DNA of 21,527 nt, taken from JAJTFW01 sp964534995 (GTDB lineage: Bacteria > Bacteroidota > Bacteroidia > AKYH767-A > OLB10). The notes under the pieces were generated by a model. The model searched no databases. It was given only the letters and a program-made list of their open reading frames with translations, and was not told the origin of the DNA. Where the stretch lies: the NCBI GenBank assembly GCA_964534995.1, contig CAZHSC010000062.1:1-21527 (forward strand). Direction: 5' to 3'. Positions 14,772 to 21,527 of this stretch are shown here, one piece after another. Numbering within the stretch: position 1 is the stretch's first letter; each line of letters opens with the position of its first letter. The position numbers were made by a program, and so were the translations under genes.

Positions 14772-15467
14772 TCATGCTAATAGTTTTTCTAATTTCATCT
14801 TCCACTTTTCCCATTCTTTCATTTCCCTGAATTGTAAATCTAAAAATTTCTGGGTGTGGTCGTGATGTATTAAATGACAAAGTTCGTGGATAATCACATA
14901 TTCAATACAACCTTTTGGTGCTTTAATCAATTCAGGATTTAGAATGATTTTTCCTTTTGGTGTGCAGCTTCCCCAACGTGTCGGCATGTCACGTAACACA
15001 ATAGAACCAGGTTCCACTTTGTGTTTTTTGAATTTGTCAACCAGTGGTGTTGCTATTTCATGAAATTTTAACCGTGCATGTTGAAGATACCATTCGCTTA
15101 GTAAGTCTTTTACTCTTGACTTATCACTTGCTGTTATTTCAATGAATTTGCCTTTTAGTTTTACAGATTCCATCTTGCCGGTTATTACGTGTAAACGGTA
15201 ATGTCTGCCAAGGTATAAATGTGTTTCACCGTTTATGTATCTGCGTTGGGGAGTCTTTGGTTGAAAGGAAAGAAAAAAGCTTTGTTGTTTGATTATCCAG
15301 GGTGCTTTCTTTCTTATTTTCTCTTTTACTTTTTCCATGGAAGTGTCTGCCGGTGCTTTTACCAACACTTCCATTTCGGGAGTTACCGTAATGCCAAGCG
15401 ATTTCCTGTCTGAATACTCCAAACGAAAATCTATTGTTCTGCTTCCAAACTGTATGGTTGCTGTCAT
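14772..15467 (-). CDS. YgjP-like (DUF45/M48-type) metal-dependent hydrolase linked to type I R-M
   Basis: A 231-residue cytoplasmic protein with a zincin signature: HELCH (H194, E195, H198) followed by HHDHTQKF, where H204 is the likely third ligand. TRWGSC at 163-168 is the conserved segment before the active site in YgjP/DUF45 proteins. These proteins are related to SprT and M48 peptidases and are often encoded beside hsdR. Their role in restriction is not settled; processing of DNA-protein complexes or turnover of HsdR is sometimes proposed. Its ATG overlaps the hsdR stop (ATGA, 15464-15467), so its translation is probably coupled to hsdR. It is the last gene of the operon. A basic C-terminus (KEWEKWKMKLEKLLA) is typical. 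Confidence 0.88.
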   Translation of the reverse strand: MTATIQFGSRTIDFRLEYSDRKSLGITVTPEMEVLVKAPADTSMEKVKEKIRKKAPWIIKQQSFFLSFQPKTPQRRYINGETHLYLGRHYRLHVITGKMESVKLKGKFIEITASDKSRVKDLLSEWYLQHARLKFHEIATPLVDKFKKHKVEPGSIVLRDMPTRWGSCTPKGKIILNPELIKAPKGCIEYVIIHELCHLIHHDHTQKFLDLQFREMKEWEKWKMKLEKLLA

Positions 15468-18400
15468 TGCTTGTAACGGACCTTAGCTACTTCAATACAA
15501 TCTTCTGCAATTTTGTCCATGTCTTTAAACGACAAGTTCACATTGTATTTATCACGGACTTCATCAATAAGATAGTCGCCAATTTCAATAAGCAATTTAC
15601 CTGTAATGTTTGTCTTGTTTTGCCAGTCAATAATGGGTTTTCCATGGTCTAAAACAGAATCTTTAATCAGATCGTCAATTTGTAAAGCCGTTTGTGTTGA
15701 AACTTCTTTACGAACAACATTGTCCTGAATTTTGTCTGAAAGTGTCTCAACTGTCAAACCGTAAAAGGCTTTGGCAACATCTCTGTCTTTTAACTGCTCC
15801 GGAATATCATTGTCGGTATGAGCCAACACATTGTTCATGATGTCTTGAACTCTGCTCAGGTATTGTGCTTCACTGATACGCTTGGCTTCATAGTCGGCAA
15901 TGGTTTCTTTCAGCATCTGAGAAAACTTTTTGTAGAAAGCAGGGTCTTCATCCATTTTCTCTGTGATATGCTTCGCTGTTCTGCTGGCAATTTTGTCTGC
16001 TTTGGCAACTTTCCCTGTTGTATTTTCAACTTCCTGCTGAAATTTATCCTTGTCGAAGATGTTTACCAGTTCTGTGATGGTTTCAATTTTTTCGGTGGTG
16101 ATATGTGTGTCAATCAGTTTTTGAATTTGTCCTTCGTATTGTTTATAATCTATTTCATCACTGTATCTTTCAACAACTGCCAAACGCAGTTTCATAAACA
16201 TGGTCAGATCTTCTTTGTAGCGATGGATTACCTTTTCTTCAACTTCCTTATGAAACTGAATAGATGATAAAGCCAACTTCAAACTTTTGGCAAATGCAGC
16301 CAGTTTATCGTAAAACAAAACCCTTATTGCTTCATCTTTCAATACCTGCTGATAAGCTTCTGCATCACGTTTGTTGGCAATAGTTTTAAATATATCCCAA
16401 AGGTCGGAATGCTTTTGCGGTAGTTTTTTGATTTCATCCGAAATGTTGGTGAGTGTTCCCGCCAAATCTTCTTCGTCAAAATCTTCAAAGGAAGAGTACA
16501 TCTGCAAGGCCTCATCCAGATTTTCAATTACACCGTAGTAATCAATTATGTAACCGAATTCTTTATCGGGATAAATGCGGTTTACTCTCGCAATGGCTTG
16601 TAATAGTTTATGACTTTGTAAATTTCTTGTGAGATATAAAACGGTGTTCTTGGGTTCATCAAAACCGGTAAGCAATTTGTCAACTACAATAATGATTTCG
16701 GGGTCTTTCTGGTTTTTGAAACGACTGATGATGTTCTTTTCATAGCTTTTGGAATTGCCATGTTCATCCATCATTCTTTTCCAAAACTGATTTTCCTTTT
16801 CAGTTGATTTTTCATAAGCACTTTCTTCACCTTCACGTTCGTCAATGGATGAAATCAATACCTCACTGCTTACGATGCCAATTTCGTCCAGATACTCTTT
16901 GTATTTGATAGCATTTACTTTTTTATCGCAAACCAACTGGCCTTTGAAGGGTGTTCTGCCTTGCCAGTTGTCACGAAAATGATAGCTGATGTCCCAGGCA
17001 ATCATTCGCATTTTCTGTTCGGCCGAATTCAAGTGGTCGTATCGGGCAAACTTCTTTTTGATATCCGCTTTTTGATAGTCAGTTAAAGGTTCAGCTACCA
17101 TGCTGAAGAAGGTATCAATCGGACTTGCGTTTACATTTTGCAAGGCTAATCTTCCTTCATAAAGTAGTGGAACAACCGCTTTGTCCTTCACGGCCTGGTC
17201 AACCGTATAAGTATCAATCATTCCTCCGAATTTTTCTGCTGTGCTTTTGTCCTTTTTGAATAGCGGAGTCCCCGTCATGGCGATGAAACAGGCATTGGGC
17301 AATGTCTTTTGCATGTCAATATTAAACGTTCCGTGCTGTGTTCGGTGACCTTCATCCACTAAAACAAAAATGTCATGACTTTCTAAGGGTTTATTGATTT
17401 TTTTAACTGCGGCCACAAATTTGTTGATGATGGTGGTTACAACGGCATCGCTTTTGCTTTCCAGCAATTCCACCAATCGCTGACCGGTTGTGGCATTTTC
17501 TACAAACCTGCCACACTTACGAAATGTACCTGTGATTTGATTGTCCAGGTCGGTACGGTCAGTAACCAATACAATTTTAGGATTGCGAATGCTCGGTTCC
17601 ATGGCAATGGCTTGTGCCAGCATCACCATCGTTAATGATTTACCACTTCCCTGCGTGTGCCAGATTACACCGCCTCTTCGTTTTCCCTTTTCTGCATTTT
17701 TTATACGTTGCATGGATTTTTTAATGGCAAAAAACTGCTGATAACGCGCAACCTTCTTTTCGCCGTTTTCGAACAGAATGAAATTGAAAACCAGGTCCAT
17801 TAACCGTTCAGGACGGCACAAACCAAACAAGTAATTATCTTGCTCGGTGGGAAAAATTTCCTGTTGTTCTAATGCATCAAAGTATTGGCGAACGTATTTG
17901 AAACGGTCAGAAAACAACTGTTCTTTCACTGTTAAAGAAAGCGGCTGATTTTTCAGTTCCTGTAATTGGCTAGTATAGTTGCGTTCTACTTCATCGCTAC
18001 TGAACTTCTCCTGCCACTTTGCCCAAAATTTTTCGGGTGTGGCATTGGTAGCATAGGCGGCTTCCTGTGTGGCAATGCTTAAAGTGATTTGCGAATACAC
18101 ATACAAACTTCTGATGCCATCTTCCTGTTGATTGCGTAAATGCTGGCTGATGGCCTGTTTCAAGGGCTCCTTCATATCGGGGCGTTTGCACTCAATGATG
18201 CAAAGCGGAATGCCGTTGACAAACAACACCAGATCAGGGCGGTAATGCTCTTTGCTGGTGCTTCGCATTACGCTGAATTCTTCCGTTACATGAAAGACAT
18301 TGTTGCCGATATTTTTCCAGTCGATGTATTGCAGGGTAAAACTCTTTTTGTCGCCATCCACACTTTGCTCCAATGCCTGACCCAAGGTGAGCAGGTTGTA

Positions 18401-18694
18401 TACCTTTTCACTGGCCGCAATATAGCCTTCGTTCATGGGCAGGTTTTTCAATGCCAGTATGCCCCGTTCAATATTTTCGTCAGTGAATATGCTGGTTTTG
18501 GTAGCACTTACCCGGATGCTGTTGATTTCTTTCAATTGCTTCCGCAACACATCTTCCAGCAATACATTGGTGGTTTTGCCGCCTCTTTGCCGGTCCGCTT
18601 CTGCCGGACTCAAATAGGTATAGCCCAAATTCACCAGCATTTGCAATGCCGGAATCTGGCTGATATGGTCCTCTTTAAAACTGGGTGTGTCCAT
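15464..18694 (-). CDS. hsdR: Type I restriction enzyme, R (nuclease and translocase) subunit
   Basis: Motor and nuclease subunit of a type I restriction-modification enzyme (R2M2S). It hydrolyses ATP to reel in unmodified DNA and then cuts it. The 1076-residue protein has an N-terminal PD-(D/E)xK nuclease (D154 in YRPDLVLF; E168 and K170 in IIECKRPD). Superfamily 2 motor motifs follow: Walker A TQGSGKS (347-353), VTDRTDLD (377-384), DEGH (447-450) and MTGTP (473-477). Further on are LLTGFDEPKN and QAIARVNRIYPDKEFG (motifs V/VI), then a long helical C-terminus for binding the methylase core. The start MDTPSFKEDHISQIP is typical. It appears intact. The 205-bp gap before it holds three operator-like palindromes and may carry its own promoter. 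Confidence 0.97.
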   Translation of the reverse strand: MDTPSFKEDHISQIPALQMLVNLGYTYLSPAEADRQRGGKTTNVLLEDVLRKQLKEINSIRVSATKTSIFTDENIERGILALKNLPMNEGYIAASEKVYNLLTLGQALEQSVDGDKKSFTLQYIDWKNIGNNVFHVTEEFSVMRSTSKEHYRPDLVLFVNGIPLCIIECKRPDMKEPLKQAISQHLRNQQEDGIRSLYVYSQITLSIATQEAAYATNATPEKFWAKWQEKFSSDEVERNYTSQLQELKNQPLSLTVKEQLFSDRFKYVRQYFDALEQQEIFPTEQDNYLFGLCRPERLMDLVFNFILFENGEKKVARYQQFFAIKKSMQRIKNAEKGKRRGGVIWHTQGSGKSLTMVMLAQAIAMEPSIRNPKIVLVTDRTDLDNQITGTFRKCGRFVENATTGQRLVELLESKSDAVVTTIINKFVAAVKKINKPLESHDIFVLVDEGHRTQHGTFNIDMQKTLPNACFIAMTGTPLFKKDKSTAEKFGGMIDTYTVDQAVKDKAVVPLLYEGRLALQNVNASPIDTFFSMVAEPLTDYQKADIKKKFARYDHLNSAEQKMRMIAWDISYHFRDNWQGRTPFKGQLVCDKKVNAIKYKEYLDEIGIVSSEVLISSIDEREGEESAYEKSTEKENQFWKRMMDEHGNSKSYEKNIISRFKNQKDPEIIIVVDKLLTGFDEPKNTVLYLTRNLQSHKLLQAIARVNRIYPDKEFGYIIDYYGVIENLDEALQMYSSFEDFDEEDLAGTLTNISDEIKKLPQKHSDLWDIFKTIANKRDAEAYQQVLKDEAIRVLFYDKLAAFAKSLKLALSSIQFHKEVEEKVIHRYKEDLTMFMKLRLAVVERYSDEIDYKQYEGQIQKLIDTHITTEKIETITELVNIFDKDKFQQEVENTTGKVAKADKIASRTAKHITEKMDEDPAFYKKFSQMLKETIADYEAKRISEAQYLSRVQDIMNNVLAHTDNDIPEQLKDRDVAKAFYGLTVETLSDKIQDNVVRKEVSTQTALQIDDLIKDSVLDHGKPIIDWQNKTNITGKLLIEIGDYLIDEVRDKYNVNLSFKDMDKIAEDCIEVAKVRYKQ

Positions 18695-18718
18695 TACTTT
18701 GTCATTTCGTTTGTGTCA

Positions 18719-18746
18719 TGTATAGAAAAGTGCTGTTTTCTATACA
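18719..18746. promoter_or_regulatory. Operator-like palindrome P1 upstream of hsdR
   Basis: Perfect 11-bp arms TGTATAGAAAA and TTTTCTATACA flank the 6-base spacer GTGCTG, 24 bases before the hsdR start. It has no T-run terminator context. Two further elements of the same plan (P2 and P3) lie in the same gap. The size and symmetry fit a homodimeric regulator site. Confidence 0.7.
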
Positions 18747-18760
18747 CGTTGTCTTGCTCT

Positions 18761-18788
18761 TGTGTAGTTTTTTCCGGTTTTCTTTACA
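18761..18788. promoter_or_regulatory. Degenerate operator-like palindrome P3
   Basis: TGTGTAGTTTT, spacer TTCCGG, then TTTTCTTTACA. The right arm matches P1 at 10 of 11 positions. The left arm keeps TGT-TAG but has T where P1 has A in the last four positions. It has the same 28-bp plan, centred 42 bp from P1, close to four helical turns. Confidence 0.4.
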
Positions 18789-18877
18789 TGAACCTGTTTT
18801 TTTCACTAGTATTTTGCCTTCTTTTCATTTTGTAGGGTTACTACTCAAATAATTTATCTTATTCATATTCTAAAAAT

Positions 18878-18907
18878 ATGTATACAAAATGTCGTTTTTC
18901 TATACAT
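18878..18907. promoter_or_regulatory. Operator-like palindrome P2 overlapping the fic stop
   Basis: TGTATACAAAA, spacer TGTCGT, then TTTTCTATACA, with one extra A/T pair outside: the same arms as P1 with a single mismatch. The right arm contains the fic stop codon (TAG, 18900-18902) and its last valine codon, so the site is shared between coding and regulatory sequence. Confidence 0.65.
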
Positions 18908-19982
18908 GTTTTATTTGGTTCACGTTCGACAACAGGTTGTACAAGTCGGTATTGATGTAATAATTATCCCTGCCCAACTTCACCTTTTGCACAATGCCAA
19001 TCTGATCGAGTTCATCTAAATACTTGGTGGCGGTCAGGCGGCTTACCTCCAAATCGGTCATGATAAAATCAATTTTCGTATAAGGGTGCTTGAACAGGTT
19101 ATTGATTAAATCCTGACTGTAGAACTTGGTGTTCTCCCTGATTTTTTTCTTGTGCTTCAGCATCAGGTTTTTTATCCCTTCAATGATTTTGATGGTTTGC
19201 AAAGAAGTCTGCTCAACACCATTAAGTATGTATATCACCCATTCTTCCCAGGCATTTTCGGTACGTACTTTTTGCAACAAGCGATAATAGTCGCCTTTGT
19301 TTTGGTTGATGTAGCGGCTTAAATACAGAATGGGTAAATTCAGCAAACCTTCTTTTACCAAATACAGAATATTGATAATCCTGCCTGTTCTTCCGTTGCC
19401 GTCATAAAAAGGGTGAATACTTTCAAACTGATGGTGAATAATGGCCATTTTTACCAATGGATCCCAATCACTCAAATCATTATCATTGATGAACTGTTCC
19501 AGATTGTTCATAAAAGCCACCACTTCATCATGTGTTTGCGGTGGGGTGTACACTATCTCGCCCGTTTGCTCGTTTTTCAATTCTGTGCCGGGTACTTTTC
19601 TAAAACCTGCATCATTTTCTTCCAATGTTGCCTGCATTTGAATGATGTGGTTGTTGGTCAATATTCCCTTTTGCCTTACCGTTTCAAATCCCCAACGCAA
19701 TGCTTCGGCATAGTTATGTACCTCTTTAGATGCGATGGATTTGAATTCCTTTTTCAGATAATCGCCTTGATACAATTCATCATGTGTGGTGATGATGTTT
19801 TCAATGGCCGAACTGTCTTTAGCTTCCTGTAAAGAAAGCGTGCTGATGAGAATACTTTCATTCGGAATGCTCAGGGCAGCCCCTTTCATTTCTGCCAATG
19901 CACTGCGGGCAGCAGCCGTTTTCTTTAGGATGGCTTTGGATTCTAAATCCAAAGGCAAGGGGAGTTGTGGTATTTTATACAT
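18900..19982 (-). CDS. Fic-family AMPylase-like protein with winged-helix tail
   Basis: This 360-residue protein contains the complete Fic motif HPFYDGNGRTGR (H190-R201), which transfers AMP (or another phosphate-linked group) to hydroxyl side chains of target proteins. An N-terminal SSAIEN segment (S57, E61, N62) fits the (S/T)xxxE(G/N) inhibitory helix that blocks ATP in class II Fic proteins, so the enzyme is probably self-inhibited until triggered. EIVYTPPQTHDEV (142-154) is the usual target-docking flap. The C-terminus (about 285-355; FIMTDLEVSRLTATKYLDEL, then IGIVQKVKLGRDNYYI) looks like a winged helix, so DNA binding is possible. It lies inside the restriction operon, 15 bases after the GxxExxY gene. 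Its stop codon is embedded in palindrome P2. Target unknown. Confidence 0.9.
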   Translation of the reverse strand: MYKIPQLPLPLDLESKAILKKTAAARSALAEMKGAALSIPNESILISTLSLQEAKDSSAIENIITTHDELYQGDYLKKEFKSIASKEVHNYAEALRWGFETVRQKGILTNNHIIQMQATLEENDAGFRKVPGTELKNEQTGEIVYTPPQTHDEVVAFMNNLEQFINDNDLSDWDPLVKMAIIHHQFESIHPFYDGNGRTGRIINILYLVKEGLLNLPILYLSRYINQNKGDYYRLLQKVRTENAWEEWVIYILNGVEQTSLQTIKIIEGIKNLMLKHKKKIRENTKFYSQDLINNLFKHPYTKIDFIMTDLEVSRLTATKYLDELDQIGIVQKVKLGRDNYYINTDLYNLLSNVNQIKHV

Positions 19983-19983
19983 T

Positions 19984-20008
19984 GTCTGAATCAGGATTTA
20001 CTGGATTT
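19984..20008 (+). repeat. Cassette-flank repeat copy A (GTCTGAATCAGGATTT type)
   Basis: Direct repeat of copy B (20398-20422) and inverted relative to copy C (20474-20498). It abuts the fic start codon and encodes the last residues of the GxxExxY protein. The shared core is GTCTGAATCA-GATTT-C-GGATTT, followed by further GGATTTT-like units up to about 20033. Confidence 0.65.
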
Positions 20009-20408
20009 TTAGATTTTCAGGATTTTTATCCTGGTATTTTTTATTGAATATTTTTTTGAATTGTAAACTGTTTGCTCCAAAATTGATGAGCAAGCCAATC
20101 GGAAAATCATACGCTACAACATAATTCTTAGTTTGTGCCAAATGCACATCTTCCAGATTTATAAGGGCCTTTAATTCAACGATTACTTTTCCTTCAATTA
20201 CGAAATCTGCTCGTCTGGTGCCGACTTCAATGCCTTCATAATAAATAGTGTGTTCTTGCTCTCTTGCAAAAGAAATCCCTGCACGTACCAATTCAATGGC
20301 AAGACAACGCTGATAAATTACTTCCTGAAATCCGTTGCCAAGTGTGTTATGCACTTTCATTGCACAGCCGTTTATTTTGTATGTTAGTTCATCAATTGTC
20401 TGAATCAT
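19998..20408 (-). CDS. GxxExxY protein, PD-(D/E)xK nuclease-fold family (PDDEXK_3)
   Basis: A 136-residue protein with the naming motif GFQEVIY (G26, E29, Y32) and a nuclease-fold core RRADFVIEGKVIVELKA (D68, E78, K80). NTLGNG before the motif and IGLLINFG near the C-terminus are also family-typical. The activity of this widespread family is, to my knowledge, unproven; a DNA or RNA nuclease is plausible. Both gene ends lie in repeat sequence: the start ATGATTCAGACAATTG is part of copy B, and the C-terminal residues after about KKYQDKN are encoded by copy A. It lies 13 bases after hsdS and 15 before fic, so it is within the operon but looks inserted. Confidence 0.88.
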   Translation of the reverse strand: MIQTIDELTYKINGCAMKVHNTLGNGFQEVIYQRCLAIELVRAGISFAREQEHTIYYEGIEVGTRRADFVIEGKVIVELKALINLEDVHLAQTKNYVVAYDFPIGLLINFGANSLQFKKIFNKKYQDKNPENLKIQ

Positions 20409-20422
20409 GATTTGCAGGATTT
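20398..20422 (+). repeat. Cassette-flank repeat copy B
   Basis: Direct repeat of copy A. It spans the GxxExxY start codon and reaches the last base of the hsdS stop codon. It forms an inverted pair with copy C (22 of 25 positions match in reverse complement), 51 bp away. Confidence 0.65.
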
Positions 20423-21527
20423 TAAGATTTACTTGATTTTATCGCCTCTGTATTTTCTATCCTGCTCATCATTGAATCCTGAAAATCCTGATTCAGACGT
20501 TTTTTCCCAGTCAACAACACCTGCATCAACCCCTTCTTCTGCTCCCTCAACTTCTCTGCTTTGGCTTTGAGCAGACTTATTTCTTTATCGGCCGCTTGCA
20601 ACACAAGGGCAATGGCGGTTTGTTCTACTTTCGTTGGTGGTAAAATCACCTTCACAATGCTGAAATCTTTGAATTTACAATTCAATGTATCATCAACTAA
20701 GCCCTGTGAATTTCGCCAAAACAAATTGGTCAATTTGGGTATCTTGAATAAGTATGAGAAGAAAAGTGAATCAGTATTTTTCTTTGGTGCTACCACTGTA
20801 TAGGCAGGACTAACAATTCCTTCCAAATCAGATAAAGCACTTCTTCCTTGCCACATACGCATTGTGTTGTAGCCAATATCTCCAGGGCAAATTCTTTTGT
20901 ATTTGGACTTATCTTCGTTTGATGTGTCTTTTTTTACAGATTCATCTTGCGGATAAACCCCACTTTGACCGATAGAAAGTAAAGGCAAATCGTAGTATTT
21001 GGTTTCGTTTCTTTCGGTGAACATATCACCCAAGTGCATCTCCTTCCATTCCCCACTAAACCCCTTCAACCTTTTCTTCCCCGTCAGCAAATTTTGCATG
21101 AGCCATTTTTTGCGGAGTTCTTTTTGGACTATGAGTTTTTCGGTGGTGTGTATGGCGGCATCTGCCGTGCTGAGCACTTGGGCTATGGCTTTTTGCTCGG
21201 ATTTTGAATTGATAATTGAGAATGGAAAGTTGACAATGAAATCCCAGTCTGCCCTTGGCATCTTTGATCCACTTGACACATTCGCAGCCTGAATAAAATC
21301 GTTTGTCTGTATCAAATTAAAAAGATACTCGTTTGAAACATCTTTTGACTTTGGTTTTAGCACCCAAACTTCACTTGAGCAAACGCCATCAAATTCAGCA
21401 AGCCAATATTTTCTTAGGTATGGCCTCAACTTTCCAAATAGAACATCGCCCTTATAAAATACATTCTTAATACTTTTTTGCGCAGCAGAAGGAATAAAGC
21501 CATTTATTTTTCCCGTTACTTGTTCAA
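20422..21527 (-). CDS. hsdS: Type I restriction-modification specificity subunit (5' end off the window)
   Basis: DNA-recognition subunit that directs the methylase and nuclease to a bipartite target. The frame is open to the right edge, so the N-terminus is missing. About 367 residues are visible, beginning QVTGKINGFIPSAAQKSIKN and continuing KGDVLFGKLRPYLRKYW. The layout is the rest of target-recognition domain 1, then central conserved helices ending MQNLLTGKKRL, then domain 2 (KEMHLGDMFTERNET to KFKDFSIVKVILPP). A second conserved helix set ends MQVLLTGKKRL. The two near-identical LLTGKKRL ends show the internal duplication of HsdS. The last 23 or so residues (NQDFQDSMMSRIENTEAIKS) come from inserted repeat sequence rather than the family. 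An internal TTG near 21429 could be mistaken for the start. hsdM probably lies further upstream. Confidence 0.95.
   Translation of the reverse strand, partial: EQVTGKINGFIPSAAQKSIKNVFYKGDVLFGKLRPYLRKYWLAEFDGVCSSEVWVLKPKSKDVSNEYLFNLIQTNDFIQAANVSSGSKMPRADWDFIVNFPFSIINSKSEQKAIAQVLSTADAAIHTTEKLIVQKELRKKWLMQNLLTGKKRLKGFSGEWKEMHLGDMFTERNETKYYDLPLLSIGQSGVYPQDESVKKDTSNEDKSKYKRICPGDIGYNTMRMWQGRSALSDLEGIVSPAYTVVAPKKNTDSLFFSYLFKIPKLTNLFWRNSQGLVDDTLNCKFKDFSIVKVILPPTKVEQTAIALVLQAADKEISLLKAKAEKLREQKKGLMQVLLTGKKRLNQDFQDSMMSRIENTEAIKSSKS
20474..20498 (-). repeat. Cassette-flank repeat copy C, inside the hsdS 3' end
   Basis: The reverse complement of this stretch reads GTCTGAATCAGGATTTTCAG and onward, matching copy A and copy B in inverted orientation. 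It is translated as part of the C-terminal tail of HsdS. Confidence 0.6.

Noticed and set aside
18719..18746. P1 read as an intrinsic terminator of fic
   Set aside because: The stem is AT-rich and has no T tract on the minus strand, and it lies about 150 bases beyond the fic stop. Copies with conserved arms and different loops fit a protein-binding site better.
19984..20498. The GGATTT-type repeats read as a CRISPR array
   Set aside because: Only three copies, mixed orientation, irregular spacing of 51 and about 390 bases, and no cas genes.

Overview
The window is a piece of a Bacteroidota chromosome, most likely close to Chitinophagales. Three things point there. A large protease ends in a type IX secretion (Por) sorting domain and carries SprB-like and PKD-like repeats. 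Several genes have Bacteroidota-type -7 promoter boxes (TAnnTTTG). Shine-Dalgarno sites are not evident. No rRNA or intact tRNA gene and no CRISPR array was seen.

Left part (1-7.1 kb) is mostly housekeeping. A short AT-rich secreted ORF at the edge is followed by about 600 bp without a convincing gene. Next come lysS, a DinB/DUF1569-like gene, an exported M28 peptidase with PA-like and PDZ regions in an apparent operon with an orphan carboxypeptidase-regulatory-like surface protein, and a convergent AI-2E-family permease. From 7.1 to 11.2 kb lies a 1358-residue exported M4 (thermolysin-like) protease with a long modular tail and a clean intrinsic terminator.

Middle part (11.3-14.8 kb) is eroded accessory DNA. 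It holds a decayed SGNH/DUF4886-like plus PKD pseudogene, a SnoaL-like gene, and an FMN-binding PaiB-like gene. The PaiB-like gene is bracketed by two same-orientation relics of one insertion-sequence end, each with 23-bp tandem units. GC-rich palindromes are scattered around.

Right part (14.8-21.5 kb) is a type I restriction-modification island read on the minus strand: hsdS (5' end off the window), a GxxExxY PD-(D/E)xK protein, a Fic protein with a winged-helix tail, hsdR, and a YgjP-like HExxH metalloprotein whose start overlaps the hsdR stop (ATGA). hsdM is not in view and probably lies beyond the right edge. Two features stand out. The GxxExxY gene sits between direct repeats that also form its own and its neighbours' gene ends, so it looks like an inserted cassette. 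The fic-hsdR gap holds three equally built 28-bp palindromes, one of which contains the fic stop codon. That looks like an operator array controlling the nuclease subunit, possibly through the DNA-binding tail of Fic (inference).
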